From Sphingomonas sp. DG1-23 (lineage in GTDB: Bacteria; Pseudomonadota; Alphaproteobacteria; Sphingomonadales; Sphingomonadaceae): a stretch of DNA of 64,000 nucleotides. Positions 34,773 to 42,888 of the stretch are shown one piece after another (position 1 is the stretch's first letter; every line of letters starts with the position of its first letter). The notes under the pieces are model-generated. The model searched no databases, was not told the origin of the DNA, and was given only the letters and a program-made list of their open reading frames with translations. The translations under genes and the position numbers were made by a program. The stretch lies in assembly GCF_030730875.1 (NCBI RefSeq), contig NZ_JAVAMA010000015.1, forward strand, positions 1 to 64,000, given 5' to 3'.

Positions 34773-35086
34773 AGAACGTCTCCGGTTTCGAGGCCGATCG
34801 CGGCTGCCAGACGGCAGCTGTTCACGCGATTGACAAAGGCTTGGCTGGGATTGGCGATGCGGAAGCCCTGGCCGTTGGCCGCAGCCTCGTTGCGCGCGGC
34901 GACGAGGAGCTGCAGCACGGCCTGGCCGACGCTCTCGACCTGCGACGCGTCGACTTCGATCGTATCGTCGAGGTCGGCGGCGAGGACGAAGCGGACGCGC
35001 AGGTCTTCCGCGGTGACGGTGGTGCCGTGCGCCGGCAGGCGCAGCGAGCGGTCATCCGCCTCAGGCAGTTGCAGGGTTGAGTCCAT
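34769..35086 (-). CDS. STAS-domain protein in the chemotaxis operon
   Basis: A 105-aa single-domain protein with the STAS pattern: TAEDLRVRFVLAADLDDTIE, VDASQVESVGQAVLQLLVAA and GQGFRIANPSQAFVNRV. The usual phospho-acceptor neighbourhood (DSSG-like) reads ASQVESVGQ, so Ser may still be usable. ATG 35086 lies inside the 3' end of motA (26-base overlap), and its stop overlaps cheY. STAS proteins are seen in some alphaproteobacterial che operons; the partner is unknown. Confidence 0.85.
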   Translation of the reverse strand: MDSTLQLPEADDRSLRLPAHGTTVTAEDLRVRFVLAADLDDTIEVDASQVESVGQAVLQLLVAARNEAAANGQGFRIANPSQAFVNRVNSCRLAAAIGLETGDVL

Positions 35087-35945
35087 TTTTCGCCTCGTCG
35101 AGTGCAGTTTCGAGTTGCTGGAAGGTCGGCGCATAGGCCGACGGCGTCATGCGGCGGGCGATCTCGATCGCGACCTGAACCGGCTGGTTCTGGGCGTAGG
35201 CGACGATCGCGGTCTTCGCGATGAAGAAGGGCTTCGAGTCGGACTCGATCGTCTCCATCAGCTTCGCGGCGAGCGGGCCCACCACGCAATAAGAGAGGAG
35301 CACGCCGAGGAAGGTGCCGACCAGCGCGCCGCCGATCATCGCGCCGAGGATCTCGGTCGGCTGATCGATCGAGCCCATCGTCTTGATGACGCCGAGCACC
35401 GCGGCGACGATGCCGATCGCGGGCAGGCCGTCGGCCATGATCTGCAGCGCATGCTGCGGACCGGCCTCTTCGTGGTGATGCTTCTCGATATCGGCGTCCA
35501 TCGCCGCCTCGAGCTGATGCGGATCCTCGAAATTGACCGTCATCATCCGCAGATAGTCACAGATGAACTCGATCAGATGATGATCCTTGAGCAGCCGCGG
35601 ATACGGCGTGAAGAGCGAGCTCTCCGCCGGCGTGTCGAGATGCGGTTCGAGCGAAGTGGCGCCGCCCTTCTTGAAGGTCGAGAGGACGCCGAACATCAGG
35701 GTCAGCAGGTCCTTATAGTCCTGCGCCTTCCATTTGCCGCCCTTGAAGGCGCGCATGATGCCGCCGCCGGCTTTCTTCACCGTCGCCATCGAATTGGAGA
35801 CGATGAAGGCGCCGACCGCCGCACCCGCGATCGCCATCATTTCGTGCGGCAACGCGTGGAGGATGATGTCCATCTTCCCGCCAGCCATTACGAAGCTGCC
35901 GAAGACGCATCCGAGGATGATGAGGAAACCGACGCCGTTCAGCAT
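35061..35945 (-). CDS. motA: Flagellar stator protein MotA
   Basis: MotA forms the proton channel with MotB and pushes on FliG. The 294-aa product has four membrane segments, including the C-terminal pair (LPAIGIVAAVLGVIKTMGSI and ALVGTFLGVLLSYCVVGPLA) with the conserved channel prolines, and a large cytoplasmic loop with charged residues (LFTPYPRLLKDHHLIEFICD). It heads the run motA-STAS-cheY-A-W-R-B-Y-D-unknown-motB-fliL, nearly all overlapping, so motA and motB bracket the whole chemotaxis set. A CCTATAA element lies about 40 bases upstream. Confidence 0.97.
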   Translation of the reverse strand: MLNGVGFLIILGCVFGSFVMAGGKMDIILHALPHEMMAIAGAAVGAFIVSNSMATVKKAGGGIMRAFKGGKWKAQDYKDLLTLMFGVLSTFKKGGATSLEPHLDTPAESSLFTPYPRLLKDHHLIEFICDYLRMMTVNFEDPHQLEAAMDADIEKHHHEEAGPQHALQIMADGLPAIGIVAAVLGVIKTMGSIDQPTEILGAMIGGALVGTFLGVLLSYCVVGPLAAKLMETIESDSKPFFIAKTAIVAYAQNQPVQVAIEIARRMTPSAYAPTFQQLETALDEAKNGLNPATA

Positions 35946-35981
35946 GGCTGTGCCGCTTTTCTTTCTCTGGTGTTTCCAGAA

Positions 35982-35988
35982 TTATAGG
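35982..35988 (-). promoter_or_regulatory. CCTATAA element of the motA-che-motB unit
   Basis: The minus strand reads CAAATCCTTCCTATAATTC about 40 bases upstream of the motA start. It shares TTCCTATAA with the fliN2 and HAD-gene elements, and a CAAA sits 5 bases upstream in both this and the fliN2 copy. Confidence 0.6.
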
Positions 35989-36028
35989 AAGGATTTGGTG
36001 GGCCGCGGTGCCCCGCGGCCCGAATTGT

Positions 36029-38443
36029 TCAGGCGGCCTGATGATCCTGCCGCGCGGGGCTCGTGAACACGGCTGCGGCCTCGCGTTTGGCGATCGGGCG
36101 GAACACCACCGCGAGCACCATTTGCCGATCGCCCTGACGCGGCGGCGGCGGCACCATCATGAACGCGAACTCGTCCGCGCACTTGAAGAGGTGCGGGGCG
36201 GCCTGCTCCATGCCTTCGAGCGAAGGCAGCGCCTCGATCTCGCCGGTGTCCGAGATCATCTTGTCGGTCAGGAAGCGATCGACCGGCATGAACGACACGC
36301 TGTCGACCTGGACGTAGTCGAACAACTGGCCGAACTGGATGCCGACCGAGAAGCGGCAATCGCCGACCGGGATCGGCGCCATGTAATAGCCGTCATGAGT
36401 CGGGGTCGCGGTGACGTTGCCGGTCGAGACTTCGCGACCGTCCGCCACGATCAGCGGCAGCGAGATCGTCTGGTCGATGAAGTCGGCATATTTGAGCCCC
36501 AGCCCGAAACGCTTGTGCGCGAGCAGGCTGAGCTTGAGCGCGAGACCCTCGCCCTGCAGCTCGGCGGGCAGATACATGCGGTCGGCGCCGTTCATGTAGA
36601 ACAGGCCGCGCTGGCGCAGGCCCTTGCGCGCGACTTCGCTGTCGAACAATGCGACGGTGTTGTCGACGCCGAGGTTCACGTCGTGCTCGAACTGGCCGAG
36701 CACTGCGAGCTCCTCCGCGAGCGGCATGTACATCAGTCGTCCGAGCACTGCGGCGGCGCCGCGGCGCCACATCGCGGCGTGGTTCGCCGATGCGCTGCGG
36801 ATGGTGACGTCGGCCTGCGCGCGAACGAAGCGGATCGCGCCCGCCTGGATGCGCTCGCGGATCGCCGACTGGCGCGATTTGATGCTGTTGCCCTTGCGGA
36901 TCGCCGTGCCGTCGGCGGCATAATCGACCACCGAACCCTGCGCCGCGGTGCACAGCTGTTCGAGCACCGAGACGTTCGAGCACAGGGCTTCGAGCGTGTA
37001 GGCGTCGTAGTGATCGTGGCCGATAAAGCCCTTCTTGTCGAAGCCTGCGCGGAACTGTTCGCGAAGCAGCAGATAGCGCCCCGCGACGTGCACGCCGAAG
37101 CTGCGGACGAGCAATGCCTCGACTTCGTTCTGGACCGAGCCGTTATAGCCGAGATCGACCAGCATCAGCGTGTCGCCCGGCGCCGGATCGACCGTGCGGC
37201 GGACATGCGCCACCAGCCGCTCGGCGAACGCGGTCGACGCCTTGACGATCTGGCGCAGACGCGACGGCGTGCAGATCGCACGGGCGAAGGCGGCGGCGCG
37301 GCTCGCGACATCGGTGCGCGGCAGCTTGGCCATGATCGCCTTGATCTCCTGGCCCGGCAGCAGCAACTGTTTGGCGACCACCGCGGGATCGGTCTCCACC
37401 TCGGCCTCGAGATAGCGCCGCACCGCCGCTGCATCGAGGAACGACGCCGCCGCGGCAGTGAAACGGCTGATCTCCAGCGCATGGCCCGCCTGGCCGCTGC
37501 TCGTCTGGAACACCATTTGCGGCAGATAGCCGTCGCGCATCAGGAAGATGTGGTGGACCTTGCCGCCATGGCGGGCGGCGAGCGCTTCGGCCTCGTCGGC
37601 CAGCCAGCGGTCGAAGCCGTGCAACACCGGCCCGAGCGTCGCCAGGCCGAACGCTTCGGCAGGGTCGGTGATCGCCGGCTCCTCGAGCGCGAGCACCGCG
37701 CGGTGCGGCTGGTGGGTATGGGCGATTTCATTCGCGATGGGGTGTAGCATCGTGCCGACCGCGGCCTCGAGGCGCAGGCGCTGCTCGGTGCTCTCGGCGA
37801 ACTGCCTGAGGTGCAGCGTGTGCACGCCGAAAGGCGCGACGCCGCCGACATCGGCGTTCTTGTTGTCGCCGATGTGAAGGATTTCCTGCGGCTTGACCGA
37901 CAAGGCCTTGAGGACGTGCTCGTACAGTCCCTGGCTCTTCGCCTTGCCGTAGGTGGCCGAGCAGAAGACGCGATCGATCATGTCGGCGACATGCTTGCCC
38001 GCCGCGGCGGCGATCAGGCCGCGCAGCTGATCGGGGTTGAGATAGGTGTCGCTGACGATGATGATCTGGAGCCCGCGGCTCTTGGCGACGCGCATCAGCT
38101 CGACGGTGGGCCGGAAGGCGAAGCAATGCGCCGCCTCGGCATCGAGCTCGTTCTGGATGCTGCCGGCGCGCGTGTCGGTGCAGCCATTGGGCAGCAGCTC
38201 GCCATAGATTTCCTCGATGGTGACCTCGCCGCGCTTCTCGCGCAGGTCTGCGCCCATCCGGGCGCGTTCCTCGGCCCATTGGCGCTGCGTCACCGTGGTC
38301 TCGGGGAGCGCGCCGAACAGATCCTTGGGCGCATGGGTATCGCGCCACAAGAGCGTGTCGAAGCAGTCGAGCGAGAGCATCTTGATGCCATCGAACCCAT
38401 CGAGCGCGCTCGGCAGGGCATGCGGAAGAATGAAGTCGGCCAA
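36029..38443 (-). CDS. Large HAD-superfamily protein (COG5610-like), 804 aa
   Basis: The N-terminal ~230 residues form a HAD domain: motif I LDCFDTLLW (Asp26), motif II IIIVSDTYLNPDQL, a Lys in TYGKAKSQGLYEH and motif IV HIGDNKNADVGG. The remaining 570 residues are not recognised. They contain LMLVDLGYNGSVQNEVEALL and a C-terminal beta-rich part (TATPTHDGYYMAPIPVGDCR, VFRPIAKREAAAVF). There is no signal peptide. This design recalls predicted HAD hydrolases that travel with glycosyltransferases. It is divergent from flaF and has a TTCCTATAA motility promoter element 50 bases upstream, so a role in modifying flagellin or another flagellar part is possible but unproven. Confidence 0.75.
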   Translation of the reverse strand: MADFILPHALPSALDGFDGIKMLSLDCFDTLLWRDTHAPKDLFGALPETTVTQRQWAEERARMGADLREKRGEVTIEEIYGELLPNGCTDTRAGSIQNELDAEAAHCFAFRPTVELMRVAKSRGLQIIIVSDTYLNPDQLRGLIAAAAGKHVADMIDRVFCSATYGKAKSQGLYEHVLKALSVKPQEILHIGDNKNADVGGVAPFGVHTLHLRQFAESTEQRLRLEAAVGTMLHPIANEIAHTHQPHRAVLALEEPAITDPAEAFGLATLGPVLHGFDRWLADEAEALAARHGGKVHHIFLMRDGYLPQMVFQTSSGQAGHALEISRFTAAAASFLDAAAVRRYLEAEVETDPAVVAKQLLLPGQEIKAIMAKLPRTDVASRAAAFARAICTPSRLRQIVKASTAFAERLVAHVRRTVDPAPGDTLMLVDLGYNGSVQNEVEALLVRSFGVHVAGRYLLLREQFRAGFDKKGFIGHDHYDAYTLEALCSNVSVLEQLCTAAQGSVVDYAADGTAIRKGNSIKSRQSAIRERIQAGAIRFVRAQADVTIRSASANHAAMWRRGAAAVLGRLMYMPLAEELAVLGQFEHDVNLGVDNTVALFDSEVARKGLRQRGLFYMNGADRMYLPAELQGEGLALKLSLLAHKRFGLGLKYADFIDQTISLPLIVADGREVSTGNVTATPTHDGYYMAPIPVGDCRFSVGIQFGQLFDYVQVDSVSFMPVDRFLTDKMISDTGEIEALPSLEGMEQAAPHLFKCADEFAFMMVPPPPRQGDRQMVLAVVFRPIAKREAAAVFTSPARQDHQAA

Positions 38444-38491
38444 TGCAGTTTCCCTGGAAAAATGCGCCCCGCATCGGTGGACGCATGATTC

Positions 38492-38498
38492 TTATAGG
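38492..38498 (-). promoter_or_regulatory. CCTATAA element before the HAD gene
   Basis: The minus strand reads CTCTTCCTATAAGAATC, about 50 bases before the ATG at 38443. Together with the plus-strand element at 38528 it forms a divergent promoter region. Confidence 0.6.
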
Positions 38499-38527
38499 AA
38501 GAGCGAAGACCAGCTCGGCGAAATCTT

Positions 38528-38534
38528 CCTAGAA
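38528..38534 (+). promoter_or_regulatory. CCTAGAA element before flaF
   Basis: ATCTTCCTAGAATGAGAGG lies about 25 bases before the flaF ATG. It is one base off the family consensus. Confidence 0.5.
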
Positions 38535-38558
38535 TGAGAGGACTGCAAAGGAGCCCGC

Positions 38559-38918
38559 ATGACTCTCACTGCCTACCAGAATGCCCGGAGCCGGGCAGAA
38601 ACGCCGCGCGCCGCCGAATTCCGGTTGATGAGCCAGATCACCGGCGAGATGATGGACGCCGAGGCTGCCGGCCTCAAGGGAGCGATGCTGATGCAGCCGC
38701 TTCACCGCAACCGCGAGATGTGGTCGGCCTTCGCCACCGATTGCGGCGCGACCGGCAACGGCCTGCCCAACGAGCTGCGCGCGCAGATCATCTCGCTCGG
38801 ACTGTGGGTCGAGCGCTTCACCAGCGACGTCGTCGCCGGGCGCGAGCCGATCGGCGAGCTGATCTCGCTCAACCGCACGATCATGGAGGGTCTGCGCGGC
38901 CAGCGTCTCGCGGCCTGA
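38559..38918 (+). CDS. flaF: Flagellin synthesis regulator FlaF
   Basis: FlaF promotes flagellin translation and secretion in alphaproteobacteria, opposing FlbT. The 119-aa product has the family features: AYQNARSRAETPRAAEFRLM, ALHRNREMWSAFATDC-type (here QPLHRNREMWSAFATDCGAT) and LPNELRAQIISLGLWVERFT, then GELISLNRTIMEGLRG. The start ATG has AAGGAG 7 bases upstream. flbT is not seen in the window. It ends in a bidirectional terminator. Confidence 0.92.
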   Translation: MTLTAYQNARSRAETPRAAEFRLMSQITGEMMDAEAAGLKGAMLMQPLHRNREMWSAFATDCGATGNGLPNELRAQIISLGLWVERFTSDVVAGREPIGELISLNRTIMEGLRGQRLAA

Positions 38919-38941
38919 GCAGCAGCGCTTTCCCGAGGCAG

Positions 38942-38976
38942 AAAAGGGCGCCGCGGTTCGACCGCGGCGCCCTTTT
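38942..38976 (+). terminator. Terminator after flaF
   Basis: A 16-bp perfect stem (38942-38957 with 38961-38976), A-rich on the left and T-rich on the right, so it can work in both directions. A very similar stem core (GGGCGCCG...CGGCGCCC) is reused at 39104 and 40730. Confidence 0.9.
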
Positions 38977-39047
38977 CGTTTGTCGGTCTCGGCTGCGAGC
39001 AGGGGGGCGGTGGAGGGTGTCTCCGCGAGGCGCGTTGCGTGCGGTGA

Positions 39048-39096
39048 GGCTCCTCCGTCGCCTTCGGCGCCACTTCTCCCGCTTCGCGAGGGAGGA
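39048..39096. repeat. Half copy of the 21281-type repeat
   Basis: GGCTCCTCCGTCGCCTTCGG then a CTCCCGCTTCGCGAGGGAGG palindrome matches one arm of the element at 21281-21405. The opposite arm is only partly preserved (around 39000-39035). Confidence 0.6.
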
Positions 39097-39103
39097 TCAA
39101 AGA

Positions 39104-39136
39104 AAAGGCGCCGCGGCATGGCCGCGACGCCCTTTG
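39104..39136 (-). terminator. Terminator of the first chemoreceptor gene
   Basis: The stem CGCGGC/GCCGCG with outer GGCG/CGCC pairs and flanking A/T tracts lies 20 bases after the gene's stop on the minus strand, followed there by TTTTCTTT. Confidence 0.75.
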
Positions 39137-39155
39137 CTGACCCTTGGAGAGATTT

Positions 39156-40547
39156 CTAGAACGACGCCCAGTCGTCGCTGCCCTGGCTGGCCATCGCGGT
39201 TACCGGCAATGCCTTGACGGGCGAGCGGTAGGCTGCGGCCCTGGCCGGTTTCGCGGGTGCGGTCAGGCGGATCGCGGCAGGGCTCGTCCCGGCGCCGATC
39301 TCGAACCTGGCCGCCTGTTCGCCCAGCGCGGCGACTTCGCCGCTGAGGTTGCGCGCGGCGGCCGAAGTCTGCTCGACCATCGCGGCATTCTGCTGGGTCG
39401 CCTGATCCATCGTGCCGATCGCGACGCTGATCTGGGTGATCGCCGTCGACTGGGCCTGATTGTCGGTGGCGATCTCGCCCAGCAGCGAATGGACTTCGCC
39501 GACGTCGCCCGAAATGTCGGCGAGCGCGCCGTCGACCTTCTGGACCATCTCCACCGCCGCGACGATGTCGGTCTGGGTGGCGGTCAGCTGATCGCGGGCG
39601 CGGCCGGCTTCTTCCTCGGCACGCATCGCCAGCGCCGAGACGAGGTCGGCGACGACCGCGAATCCGCGGCCCGCCTCGCCGGCACGACCGGCTTCGACTG
39701 CCGCGTTCATCGCGAGAACCCGGGTCTGGAAGGCGATCTTGTCGAGGCCTTCGATCACGCTGTCGATCCCCTTGGCCGAGTCGGCGACCCGGGTCATCGC
39801 CTGCACGGCTTCGTCGGCGATGGCGCGGCCGCCCGATACCGTGGCGATGGCGCCGTCGGCGCGGCCGACGGTGCGGTTGGCGGCCTCGGCGGTCGCCTTG
39901 AGACGCTGGTCCATCTGGGTCACCGCGGCGGCGGTCTGCTGGAGGCTCGCGGCATTGGCTTCGGTGCGGCGCGCGAGGTCCTCGGAAGCCTGGGCGATCT
40001 CGCCCGAGCCGGTGTGAATCGTCGAGGCGCTTTCGGTCACCGAACCGATCAACCCGCGCAGCGACGCGAGCGCCGCATTGTAATTCGTGCGGAGCAAGGC
40101 ATAGCTGCTGGGGAAACCTTCGCCGATCTCGGCGGTGAGATCGCCCTGGCGCAGCCGCTCGAGCTGGCTGCCGAGCCGCTGGACTGCCTCGTCCTGCTCC
40201 TCGGCGAGGCGCTGCTGCGCGATCGCGGCGTCGCGGAACGTCAGCATCGCCTTGGTCATGCGGCCGACGCAGTCCTGATAGTCGGTGAACTGGATGGGGG
40301 AGGCGAGATCGCCGGCGGCGAGCGCCTCCATGCGCACGACGGTCGACACATAGGGATCGGCGATCGCCTTGCGATAGCGGGTGCACTGGATCGCGGCGCC
40401 GCCGATCAGGATCCCCACGATCGGAAGTGCGACAAAAGTCGGCGCGAGCAACGCGACGAGCGTCGACAGCGTCATCACCGCGAGCAGCGTGTTGGACGCG
40501 ACGAGAAGCTTTTGGCGAATGGGCGCTACCGCCTGAAACCAGTGCAT
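39156..40547 (-). CDS. Methyl-accepting chemotaxis protein, minimal sensor
   Basis: A 463-aa chemoreceptor. Two membrane helices (about 14-33 and 36-54) are joined by only a few residues, so there is no real periplasmic sensor. A HAMP-like stretch follows (VVRMEALAAGDLASPIQFTD), then a second amphipathic region with GDLTAEI, and the kinase-control tip (KIAFQTRVLAMNAAVEAGRA, GRGFAVVADLVSALAMRAEE). It ends SDDWASF, like the NWETF-type CheR-docking pentapeptide. Its signalling half is nearly identical to that of the next gene, which points to duplication or gene conversion. It may sense a cytoplasmic or membrane-energy signal. Confidence 0.93.
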   Translation of the reverse strand: MHWFQAVAPIRQKLLVASNTLLAVMTLSTLVALLAPTFVALPIVGILIGGAAIQCTRYRKAIADPYVSTVVRMEALAAGDLASPIQFTDYQDCVGRMTKAMLTFRDAAIAQQRLAEEQDEAVQRLGSQLERLRQGDLTAEIGEGFPSSYALLRTNYNAALASLRGLIGSVTESASTIHTGSGEIAQASEDLARRTEANAASLQQTAAAVTQMDQRLKATAEAANRTVGRADGAIATVSGGRAIADEAVQAMTRVADSAKGIDSVIEGLDKIAFQTRVLAMNAAVEAGRAGEAGRGFAVVADLVSALAMRAEEEAGRARDQLTATQTDIVAAVEMVQKVDGALADISGDVGEVHSLLGEIATDNQAQSTAITQISVAIGTMDQATQQNAAMVEQTSAAARNLSGEVAALGEQAARFEIGAGTSPAAIRLTAPAKPARAAAYRSPVKALPVTAMASQGSDDWASF

Positions 40548-40632
40548 CGAATGTCTCCTTTTGCCGGCATCTTCGACGTTGCGACCCGAAATGCCGTCGC
40601 GCCGGCGGGCGGCGCGGATGTCCTAACTATTG

Positions 40633-40639
40633 TTATAGG
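40633..40639 (-). promoter_or_regulatory. CCTATAA element before the first chemoreceptor
   Basis: The minus strand reads TGTCCTATAACAATAG about 86 bases before the ATG at 40547. It shows the gene is not simply read through from the neighbouring receptor, from which a terminator also separates it. Confidence 0.5.
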
Positions 40640-40729
40640 ACACAGGCCGGAAACATTCGCGCGCGGGAGAATATTTATTACGTAAAAATACCGATGCGCG
40701 TCGCGCATGACCGGCGCGAACGGTATGAA

Positions 40730-40762
40730 AAAGGGCGCCGTGGCAGTGCCGCGGCGCCCTTT
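40730..40762 (-). terminator. Terminator of the second chemoreceptor gene
   Basis: AAAGGGCGCCG (40730-40740) pairs with CGGCGCCCTTT (40752-40762). On the minus strand it is followed by TTTTCATACC. It lies 20 bases after the stop at 40782. Confidence 0.85.
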
Positions 40763-40781
40763 CATTCGGCATGCAATGCTT

Positions 40782-42662
40782 TTAGAACGAAGCCCAGTCG
40801 TCGCCGCCGCCCGCCATCGCCGTGACCGGCAGAGCCTGGACCGGGGAGACATAGCCGCCCGACTTCGCCGCGGCCCTGGCGGGCTTGGCCGCCGGGCTGA
40901 CCCGCGCCGTCATCGGGCGGCTGGTGCCGCCGACGTTGAACTTCGACGCCTGCTCGCTGAGCGCGGCGACTTCGCCGCTCAGATTGCGCGCAGCTGCCGA
41001 GGTCTGCTCGACCATCGCGGCATTCTGCTGGGTCGACTGGTCCATCGTGCCGATCGCAACCGAGATCTGGGTGATCGCAGTCGACTGGGCGTGGTTGTCG
41101 GTCGCCATCTGGCCGAGCAGCGCATGGACCTCGCCGACGTCGCCGGAGATGTTGGCGAGCGCGTCGTCGACCTTGCTGACCATCTCGACTGCCGCGACGA
41201 TGTCGGTCTGGGTGGCGGTCAGCTGGTCGCGGGCGCGGGCGGCTTCCTCCTCGGAGCGCATCGCGAGCGCCGAGACGAGGTCGGCGACGACCGCGAAGCC
41301 GCGGCCTGCCTCGCCGGCACGACCGGCCTCGACCGCGGCGTTCATCGCGAGAACCCGGGTCTGGAAGGCGATCTTGTCGAGGCCTTCGATGACGCTGTCG
41401 ATGCCCTTGGCGCCATCGGCGACGCGGCCCATCGCCTGTACGGCTTCGTCGGCGATCGCACGTCCGCCCGAGACCGTGGCGATCGCACCATCGGCGCGCT
41501 GAACGGTGCGGCCGGCCGATTCCGCGGTCGCCTTTAGGCGGCCGTCCATCTGGGTGACTGCGGCCGAAGTCTCTTCGAGGCTCGCGGCATTGGCTTCGGT
41601 GCGGCGCGCGAGATCTTCCGACGCCTGGGCGATCTCGCCTGAACCGGTGCGGATCGTCGCGGCGCTCTCCATCACGGTGCCGATCAGGCTGCGCAGCTCG
41701 GTGACGGCGGCGTTGAAGTTGACCTTCACCGATTCATAGGCCGGCGAGAAGGCTTCGTTGATCTCGCTGGTCAGGTCGCCCTGCGCCAGCTTGGCCAGAT
41801 TGGCTTCGAGCGTCGAGACCACGCGCTGCTGCTCGGCATCGGCGATCTTCTTGGCCGCGTCGGCCTTTTCCTTGTCGACCGCGGCTTCGCGGAACACGAG
41901 GACTGCCTTGGCCATCGCGCCGATCTCGTCGCCGCGGGTCGTGCCGGGGACCTCGGCGGCGTTGTTGCCCTCGGCGAGGGTCTTCATCCGCATCTGGAGG
42001 CCGGCGATCGGGTTGGTGATGCCGAGGCGCGACACGATCAGGCCGATGCCGAGCGCGAGCGCGATCGCGATCGCGCTGATGATCAGCATGGTGGTCGAGG
42101 TGCTGTTGGCGGTCGCGGTCAACTCGTTCGACAGGGTTTGCGCGTCGGCGATGTCCTCGTTGTTCGCCTTGGTGAGTTCCTGCGAGAGCGTGTCGAGCTT
42201 CGCGTCGAGATCGGCGAGGATGACGCGTGCGGCTTCATTCTCGTCGCGCATGCCGTGACCGACCGCGGTCTCGGCCCCTTTGTGGAGTTCGTCGAGCTTG
42301 GCGCGATAGCCGTCGATCTCGGAAGCCATCTCCGGGTCCATCTGCTTGATCTCGTCGAACAGCTTGACGGCGCTGCCATAAGAAGTTCGCTCCAGCTCCG
42401 CAGAGGCGCGCCCGGCGGACGATCCGCCGGGATAGGCCATCACGCGATAGCTCGCATACAGCATCTGGGTGCCGAGGCGGTTTACCCGCGCGAGCTTGGT
42501 GGCGATCGGCATCTTCTTGTCGACCAATTGCTCATAGGCCGCGTCGGCGTTCACGAGCGCGCGCGATCCGTAGAACGAGATGCTGAGCGTGATCAGCCCG
42601 AGCATCAGCAACAGGCCCATGATCTTCACTGGAATTTTGATGCGGGCGAGGAGGTCCGCCAT
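40782..42662 (-). CDS. Methyl-accepting chemotaxis protein with 4-helix-bundle sensor
   Basis: A 626-aa classical chemoreceptor. The first membrane helix is KIMGLLLMLGLITLSISFYG. A ~150-residue periplasmic helical domain follows (LVDKKMPIATKLARVNRLGT, LFDEIKQMDPEMASEIDGYR; 4HB-type), then the second membrane helix (TSTTMLIISAIAIALALGIG), HAMP (RMKTLAEGNNAAEVPGTTRG) and the signalling domain with the KIAFQTRVLAMNAAVEAGRA tip. It ends GGDDWASF, a possible CheR-docking pentapeptide. ATG 42662 is used; the longer frame lies upstream of the likely transcription start. Its ligand cannot be read from the sequence. Confidence 0.95.
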   Translation of the reverse strand: MADLLARIKIPVKIMGLLLMLGLITLSISFYGSRALVNADAAYEQLVDKKMPIATKLARVNRLGTQMLYASYRVMAYPGGSSAGRASAELERTSYGSAVKLFDEIKQMDPEMASEIDGYRAKLDELHKGAETAVGHGMRDENEAARVILADLDAKLDTLSQELTKANNEDIADAQTLSNELTATANSTSTTMLIISAIAIALALGIGLIVSRLGITNPIAGLQMRMKTLAEGNNAAEVPGTTRGDEIGAMAKAVLVFREAAVDKEKADAAKKIADAEQQRVVSTLEANLAKLAQGDLTSEINEAFSPAYESVKVNFNAAVTELRSLIGTVMESAATIRTGSGEIAQASEDLARRTEANAASLEETSAAVTQMDGRLKATAESAGRTVQRADGAIATVSGGRAIADEAVQAMGRVADGAKGIDSVIEGLDKIAFQTRVLAMNAAVEAGRAGEAGRGFAVVADLVSALAMRSEEEAARARDQLTATQTDIVAAVEMVSKVDDALANISGDVGEVHALLGQMATDNHAQSTAITQISVAIGTMDQSTQQNAAMVEQTSAAARNLSGEVAALSEQASKFNVGGTSRPMTARVSPAAKPARAAAKSGGYVSPVQALPVTAMAGGGDDWASF

Positions 42663-42723
42663 GAGATACCCTTTTCTGCCAGACATGCGCCGGCGTTCGC
42701 GGGCGCGACATGAATTCAATATC

Positions 42724-42730
42724 TTATAGC
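42724..42730 (-). promoter_or_regulatory. GCTATAA element before the second chemoreceptor
   Basis: The minus strand reads CTTGCTATAAGATATTG about 60 bases before the ATG at 42662. It is the last member of the family seen; none was noticed to the right of it. A GC-rich inverted repeat (GCCGCCGC...GCGGCGGC, 42733-42763) lies next to it. Confidence 0.5.
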
Positions 42731-42888
42731 AAGGCCGCCGCAGGATCGGCCGGTGCGGCGGCTATTCCTGCCCTATGGATTTCCCCTTAGTGACGGTGCT
42801 TGTCTGGCGTTGTCATGATCCAGGTCCCGCGTTCCTCGCCGTGATCCCGGTGCGGATTTTCTAGGTACAAGACCTGACTGATCCTGTG

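Noticed and set aside
36008..37747. 579-codon open frame on the plus strand
   Set aside because: Opposite the HAD-family gene; no start signal or domain.
42733..42763. GC-rich inverted repeat GCCGCCGC...GCGGCGGC as a terminator
   Set aside because: No T-tract on either side and no gene ending near it; it may simply be composition.
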